Assembly (NCBI GenBank): GCA_964500435.1 | Contig: CAZCNL010000004.1 | Location: 121,299-185,298 of the forward strand | Reading direction: 5' to 3' | Source of the DNA: GWF2-33-9 sp964500435 | GTDB taxonomy: Bacteria; Bacteroidota; Ignavibacteria; Kapaibacteriales; UBA2268 | DNA length: 64,000 nucleotides | Shown here: positions 58,754 through 64,000 of the stretch, in pieces | How the letters are laid out: each line of letters begins with the position of its first letter | Position numbering within the stretch: position 1 is the stretch's first letter | Program-made: the position numbers and the translations under genes | The notes under the pieces: model-generated | Database searches by the model: none | Seen by the model: only the letters and a program-made list of their open reading frames with translations | Told to the model about the DNA's origin: nothing

Positions 58754-61700
58754 TTATGGTTGATAAATGAACTTCTGTTGAAGTGCTTCATCGCCAGCTG
58801 TTACCTTCAAGAAGTATGTACCAGCAGGTATACCACCTTTTTCACTTTGTAATTTCAAATTGAATGGATGGTCGCCCGCAGATAACTTCGCAGTTGTTGA
58901 ATATACCAAGTCACCACGTAAGTTGTATACTTCAATTGTGAATGGTAACTCTTCTTTGGACACAATGTTGAAGTTTACTTCACTTGTTACAGGGTTCGGT
59001 GAAATTGCTGTAAGCAAGAAGTGCTCGCCTAAGGCTATGGTCGAAGATTCGTTAATAGATTCTTTACCATCAATTTTTCTTTGTCTTGGATTACTTGTAC
59101 CGGTTACAAAGCCATTAGTTTTATAATTTGTACCAGCCCCACTTCCATTATATTCGATTACCTTAAAGGCGTATGTCGTATTGTATGTTAATCCAAATAT
59201 TGAAAGGGTATCTTTATCTGTATTGCCAACTACATAAGCTCCTCCAATTTGAGAACCAGAAGCAAATGTTGTATTTGCAGTATATGTAGTTCCATCAGTA
59301 GGTACTTCTGTGAGACCAGAAGCACTTCCTTGCTCACAAAGAACTATACGATTTGAACCACTGCCATTTGTCCACTTGAGTTTAACATAATTGCTTCCAA
59401 TTTCTAAATATTGAATGCTGCTTGCTTGTGTTGTTGGCTCTGCAGCCATAACGGTCAATGTTGCAGTATTGGATGCAATATTAGTTTCGCAAGTGCTACT
59501 GGATAACAATCTGTATTGATATCCATTCATTCCTACAGTTACACCAGTAATATTCAATGTAGTTGTAGTTTCGTTTGAATATACTCCGCCAGTTGCATTT
59601 GACCAATTATTGCCATTATCTGTAGAAACTTGCCATTGATAGCTCGAAGCGTTGCTTACTGTTGCACTGAATGATGTATTTGCACCTTCCGCAACACTTA
59701 CGTTGCTTGGATGAACTGAATATGATATCGCTCCTGGAACTGTAATAGCAAGTGTTTGTGCTGTACCATTGCCGCACTCATTGCTTGGTGTTACTGTTAA
59801 TGTACCACTTGTTGCGTTGCTTGCAAAGTTCAATGTTATTGAGTTAGTTCCTTGACCACTTGCAATAGTTACATTGTCACCGCTGTATGACCATGTGTAA
59901 GTTACACCACTTACGTTTGTTACTGAGTAAGCAACTCCGTTAGTACCAGCACATACTGTTGTATTACCACTAATTGCACTTGGTTGAGCAGGAACTGTGT
60001 TCACTGTGTTAGTTATTGTATTCGATGTTGCTGTTGTTGTTGTTACGCAACCATCAGTAATTGTAATTACGCAGGATACGGCATCGTTGTTAACAAGTGA
60101 TGTTGTTGTGTAAGTGTTTTGATCAGTTCCAACGTTGCTTCCGTTAACTTTCCATTGATATGATACTGTTCCGCCACCAGTGTTAGATGGAGTAGCAGTA
60201 AATGTTACGCTTGTTCCAGAGCAGAATGTGTTGTCTCCATCGTCTGATGCAATGCTTACGCTTGGTGTTTCTGCAGTTGTTACTGTTAATGTTGCAGCAG
60301 ATGAGTATGCATCTGGATTTACTCCGTTTGTTGCGTATAATCGGTATTGATAACCATTCTTTCCACTTAAGTTGGATACTGTAAGTGTAGTTGTATTATC
60401 ATTTGAGTAATCTGTTCCTGTTGCAGAATTCCAATTGCTACCACCGTCTGTCGATACTTGCCATTGCAATGTTGGTGTTGGTGTTCCTGTTACGCTTGTT
60501 ACTGAGAATGTTGCATTTGTTTCATTTGAACATTTTGTAGTGTTCGATGGATTTCCAGTAATTACTGGTGCTTGTGTTGCGTTTACAGTAACTTGGAATG
60601 TTGATGATGTTCCGGAGCATCCATTTGCATCAGTGTATTGAACTGTTACGTCTTTTGTGCCTGCGGAAGACCATTGTACTGCTATTTGATAAGTACCGCT
60701 ACCACTTGTAATTGAACCACCATCAACTGACCAAACGTATCCAGACATTCCACTTTGAGTAGTTAATGTTAAGTCTGTATTGATTGCAACTGTATTGCTA
60801 CCGCTTATTGTTGGTGTTGGCAATGTGTTTGCTGTTCCTGTTACGCTTTGTGTTCCACTTACGCAACCTGTTTCAGTATTTCTAGCTCTATAGTAGTATG
60901 TGTCTGTATTGCCAGCTGTTACGCTTACAGTGTAGCTATCACCAGTTGTGTATGAAGCAAAAGTATTGGAAGCGGACCAATCAATTACGTTATTCAAACC
61001 AGATGTTGCAGCATTAAATGTTACATTACCTGTTCCACAACGTGTTTGATCAACTGCATTTGTTGTAATTGTTGGATTTGCATTTATTGTCAATACCATA
61101 TCATCTGTAGCATTGCAGCCGTTTTGACCAATTACATTCAATGTTAAGGTAACCGTTCCAGTTTCACCTATTCCTGGAATGTATGTTGGAGTCAATGTTG
61201 TACCATTTGTGAATGAACCAGTTCCGTTACTTGTCCAATTCAATGAAATGTAGTTAGTTGCACTTGCAGTTGAAACTGTAAATGTACCACCTTCACAAAT
61301 TGATTCATCTGATCCAGCATTTGCAGTTGCTTGTGGTGTTACAGTCAATACCATTTGGTCTTGAACATTCACGCATCCTGCTAATGCTGTTACTGTCAAT
61401 GTCAATGTTACATTGTTGCCAATATCGCCAGCTGCTGGGGTGTATGTTGGTGTTAATGTTGTTCCGTCGGAAATAGTACCTAAACCATTATGACTCCAGC
61501 TAACACTTGAATAATTAGAAGCAGTCGGACTTGCTAATGTAATTCCAGTTGTTCCGCAAGTCGAAGCATCTGCTCCTGCGTTTGCTGTTGGAGCAGGATT
61601 AACTGTTACCGAGCCGTTCATTGCAATTTGGCATGTACCATTTGTTGCTTGGATTGTATATGTGCCTGCTTGTGCAGGATTTACGTTAAATGTGAGTGCA

Positions 61701-64000
61701 CCACCATTACCTGTTTGACTTGTACCTGTACTAACAGCATCTTTGTATAACCAATATGTATATCCATTTTGAGAACCACTAAGACCAATATTTATGTTTG
61801 ATCCTTCACAGAATGGACCGCCTGTTACGTTGTAAACTGTTGGCATTACATCGATAGTTACGGCATAGGCACTTGATTCATTGGAGCAGAATGTTACCCC
61901 ATCTGTTACGACTACTGTGTAGCTTCCGGATGCGGTTGCGGTATATGTCGAAGAATTTGTACCAACATTGCTACCGTCTTTCTTCCATTGATAAGTTGGG
62001 CTCGAAGCGCTTGTTGTAGCTGTTAATACTGTGTTTACGCAAGCTGGAGTTGTTCCACTGATGCTTGCTGTTGGCAATGGATCAACTGTCCAACTTACTA
62101 TAGTTGTAGCAGGTGAACAGTAATCTGCATTTCTTGTAGCACGAATTTCAACAATTGTCAAACCTGTGGTGTTAATGTCGCTGCCATAATAACTACCGTC
62201 TTCCGTATAAGTATATGTTGCCCAAGATGTCCAGTTAGTTCCATTATCTGTTGATGTTCTATACTCATAAGTATAAGTGCCGTTCCCGCCTGTTCCATGA
62301 TTAATCCAGGCAGCACGAACAGTTTCACCAGAGCAAACTGCATCGGTAACAGGCTGTTTCGTTAAAGGAGCAGCCACTGGAGTTAACTCAACATTCCAAG
62401 TAGCTAATGTTGTCCAGCTTGTTGCACAAACTGTTGCATTGCGTTTACCTCTAATCAATACTGTTTGTGTTCCAACTGTTAAGTTTGTGCCTTCAGTATA
62501 AGTATTCCAAGTTCCTTCATTATCCAATGAATATTCATAAGAATCTGTTCCATTTCCACCACTACCTGCTGTGAATGTAGCAGAAACTGTTGAGCCTTGG
62601 CAAACTGTTGAACCACTTGCTGGAGTTGCAGTTGCCAATGTTGGGTTAACAGGTGTTGCTTCAACTGTTACTGTTGCAGTATTTGTGAGTTGAACTGAGC
62701 AACCAGTTGTTGTGTTTGTTGCCAATACGTTGAATGTAGTTGTAGATGTTAAAGTACCTGTTGGTAAGCTGATTATTGAACCATTTCCAGAAATTGGCGA
62801 GCCAACAGGAGTTGTACCAATTCTTAGCTGATAGCTAACTCCAGTTTCTGATGATGCTACAGTAATATTAGTTGATGAACCTTCGCAAATTGTACCAGTG
62901 CCGCCTACTGTTAAGCCAGCATTTGGCAATGGATTAACTATCAATGTAGCAGAGCTAGATGTTACATTAGGTCCGCAAGCACTACTTACAATTACACGAT
63001 AGTAATATGTTCCAGTAGCTATATTACCTTGAACATTTAATGTTGCAGAAGTAGCTCCAGTATATGTAGCATTTGTTGGTGTTCCATCGACAACATTTGC
63101 CCAGCCATTTATACCATCAGAACTATATTGCCATTGATAACCAACTGGTGGATGACCACCTGCAACTACAGTAAAGTCGTTGTTAACAGATGAATAACAA
63201 GCTACGGCATTGCTTGGTTGTGTTGTAATAGATGTATTTGGATTTACAGTAAGAGTAACTGTATTTGTTGCTAAATTTCCGCAGTCATTCGTAACAAGGC
63301 AACGGAATTGCTTGCCGTTCCAATTTGTTGAATTTGGATTTGTTATAGTAACTTGAGATGTTGTTACGTTACTAAATGTTGCTCCATTAATTGTAGTGTT
63401 AGTTAAGTTAACCCAATTTGTCCCATTGTAGTATTGCCATTGATATGTAACTGACAAACCACCTTGAGCTGAAGTTGTAAACTGAGCTGTACCAGTTTCG
63501 CAAGTACTTGCGTTTGTTGGTTGAGTTAAAATAACGATTTGTGCTTTTGCATAGTCCCAGTTCTTTGGTGCAGATGGACCATCAACGTCCGAACCAGCTA
63601 CAGCCATAGCATTTCCTGCTCGGTCGTAAATTGATGATGCATTAAATGCATCTGCACGGAGTTTTTCGCTACCAAGAACTGTTCCGTTCCAGTTTGTAGT
63701 GATGTTTATTGTTGTGCCACCAGCGGTATGTGAGCCACCGATTACATTCCAGCTTTGCAATGTAGCATTGCCACCACTTGCTGTTACATTCAAGTCACCA
63801 GCAACTAATGCACCACTTGCATTATTATTTGTATAAACACCTTCGCTGAATGTGATTCTTGCTGCTTGGTTGTATGTATATCCACTAATTGGGGTACCAT
63901 CGCAGTTGTTTTCTACGTTGTAAACTGTTGGTGCTGTGTTGTCGATTGTAAACGTTCCACTTGTCATAGGTGCAGATAATGCATTGCTTGCACAATCTAC
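58754..64000 (-). CDS. Giant secreted Ig-like-repeat protein with T9SS C-terminal domain, N-terminus beyond window
   Basis: At least 1749 residues; the frame stays open through base 64000 (the first visible residues are VDCASNALSAPM), so the N-terminus and signal peptide lie outside. The visible part begins with a DNTAPTVYNV-type Ig-like module and ATITFSEGVYTNN-like phrases. About 15 Ig/PKD-type modules follow, many starting PTITT or NPSNT and carrying single cysteines such as CEGSSTNI or CSNETNATF. A fibronectin-III-like module (SIQYLEIGSNYVKLKWTNGSG) and a T9SS C-terminal domain (LTAISPNPVTSEVNFNI to QQKFIYQP) end it. G+C and codon choice look richer than in neighbouring genes. Probably a surface adhesin or matrix protein; no enzymatic motif seen. 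Confidence 0.88.
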   Translation of the reverse strand, partial: VDCASNALSAPMTSGTFTIDNTAPTVYNVENNCDGTPISGYTYNQAARITFSEGVYTNNNASGALVAGDLNVTASGGNATLQSWNVIGGSHTAGGTTINITTNWNGTVLGSEKLRADAFNASSIYDRAGNAMAVAGSDVDGPSAPKNWDYAKAQIVILTQPTNASTCETGTAQFTTSAQGGLSVTYQWQYYNGTNWVNLTNTTINGATFSNVTTSQVTITNPNSTNWNGKQFRCLVTNDCGNLATNTVTLTVNPNTSITTQPSNAVACYSSVNNDFTVVAGGHPPVGYQWQYSSDGINGWANVVDGTPTNATYTGATSATLNVQGNIATGTYYYRVIVSSACGPNVTSSSATLIVNPLPNAGLTVGGTGTICEGSSTNITVASSETGVSYQLRIGTTPVGSPISGNGSIISLPTGTLTSTTTFNVLATNTTTGCSVQLTNTATVTVEATPVNPTLATATPASGSTVCQGSTVSATFTAGSGGNGTDSYEYSLDNEGTWNTYTEGTNLTVGTQTVLIRGKRNATVCATSWTTLATWNVELTPVAAPLTKQPVTDAVCSGETVRAAWINHGTGGNGTYTYEYRTSTDNGTNWTSWATYTYTEDGSYYGSDINTTGLTIVEIRATRNADYCSPATTIVSWTVDPLPTASISGTTPACVNTVLTATTSASSPTYQWKKDGSNVGTNSSTYTATASGSYTVVVTDGVTFCSNESSAYAVTIDVMPTVYNVTGGPFCEGSNINIGLSGSQNGYTYWLYKDAVSTGTSQTGNGGALTFNVNPAQAGTYTIQATNGTCQIAMNGSVTVNPAPTANAGADASTCGTTGITLASPTASNYSSVSWSHNGLGTISDGTTLTPTYTPAAGDIGNNVTLTLTVTALAGCVNVQDQMVLTVTPQATANAGSDESICEGGTFTVSTASATNYISLNWTSNGTGSFTNGTTLTPTYIPGIGETGTVTLTLNVIGQNGCNATDDMVLTINANPTITTNAVDQTRCGTGNVTFNAATSGLNNVIDWSASNTFASYTTGDSYTVSVTAGNTDTYYYRARNTETGCVSGTQSVTGTANTLPTPTISGSNTVAINTDLTLTTQSGMSGYVWSVDGGSITSGSGTYQIAVQWSSAGTKDVTVQYTDANGCSGTSSTFQVTVNATQAPVITGNPSNTTKCSNETNATFSVTSVTGTPTPTLQWQVSTDGGSNWNSATGTDYSNDNTTTLTVSNLSGKNGYQYRLYATNGVNPDAYSSAATLTVTTAETPSVSIASDDGDNTFCSGTSVTFTATPSNTGGGTVSYQWKVNGSNVGTDQNTYTTTSLVNNDAVSCVITITDGCVTTTTATSNTITNTVNTVPAQPSAISGNTTVCAGTNGVAYSVTNVSGVTYTWSYSGDNVTIASGQGTNSITLNFASNATSGTLTVTPSNECGNGTAQTLAITVPGAISYSVHPSNVSVAEGANTSFSATVSNASSYQWQVSTDNGNNWSNATGGVYSNETTTTLNITGVTVGMNGYQYRLLSSSTCETNIASNTATLTVMAAEPTTQASSIQYLEIGSNYVKLKWTNGSGSNRIVLCEQGSASGLTEVPTDGTTYTANTTFASGSQIGGAYVVGNTDKDTLSIFGLTYNTTYAFKVIEYNGSGAGTNYKTNGFVTGTSNPRQRKIDGKESINESSTIALGEHFLLTAISPNPVTSEVNFNIVSKEELPFTIEVYNLRGDLVYSTTAKLSAGDHPFNLKLQSEKGGIPAGTYFLKVTAGDEALQQKFIYQP

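Noticed and set aside
58754..64000. Horizontal transfer island
   Set aside because: Different composition is expected from long repeat-rich surface genes; there is no integrase, tRNA junction or insertion sequence nearby, so composition alone is insufficient.

Overview
This window is AT-rich, densely coded bacterial chromosome with no phage, insertion sequence, integrase or CRISPR array. Several signs point to the Bacteroidetes/Chlorobi (FCB) side of the tree, perhaps an Ignavibacteria/Kapaibacteria-like lineage. At least five large exported proteins end in C-terminal domains like type IX secretion (T9SS) sorting signals. A GldL/GldM-like motor pair is present. Shine-Dalgarno sequences are mostly weak or absent, and an octamer TAATTTTG, which fits the Bacteroidetes -7 box TAnnTTTG, recurs upstream of genes on both strands. 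The elongation factor P has a PGNLRAF loop, which I recall from Chlorobi. The lineage is inferred; there is no rRNA in the window.

Layout. 1-2.7 kb: serine synthesis (DUF1015 protein, serA, and divergent serC). 2.7-7.7 kb: radC, cutA, a small membrane protein, murF, a 77-residue ORF and speA. 7.8-11.7 kb: a rightward operon ssb - HAD phosphatase - cmk - dprE1-like oxidase - dprE2-like reductase. 11.7-21.4 kb: a lipoprotein, a 1.4-kilo-residue T9SS cargo, glycyl-tRNA synthetase, an ABC ATPase, a secreted metalloprotease and a small secreted protein. 21.4-32.2 kb: a long leftward run efp, ruvB, cupin, mvaD, mvaK2, a fused HMG-CoA reductase/mevalonate kinase, idi, glycosyltransferase, HAD phosphatase and ClC protein. 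This holds four consecutive mevalonate-pathway activities plus the isomerase. 32.3-42.6 kb: a giant VWA cargo, an S66 peptidase, tRNA-Ser(GGA), a TauE-type exporter, a HicB-like orphan, a CPBP protease, a TPR protein and an HDOD protein. 42.7-45.8 kb: the GldM/GldL-like pair, then an unknown 135-residue protein followed by rpsU. 45.8-58.6 kb: a P-loop/TPR ATPase, an IgGFc-binding-like cargo, M1 peptidase, YraN, purF, an outer-membrane barrel, a small secreted protein and a fused ftcD. 58.7 kb to the end: a very long Ig-like-repeat cargo running off the window.

The most interesting items are: the compact mevalonate cluster (an HMGR-MVK fusion, plus mvaD and mvaK2 in the same frame separated only by TAA-TTG); a DprE1/DprE2-like pair with alanine at the benzothiazinone-target cysteine position; a GldL-like protein with an extra N-terminal domain; and rpsU, with an 11-base perfect Shine-Dalgarno and a TTG start in a genome that otherwise uses little Shine-Dalgarno. 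The last fits anti-Shine-Dalgarno-based autoregulation as described in Flavobacterium.
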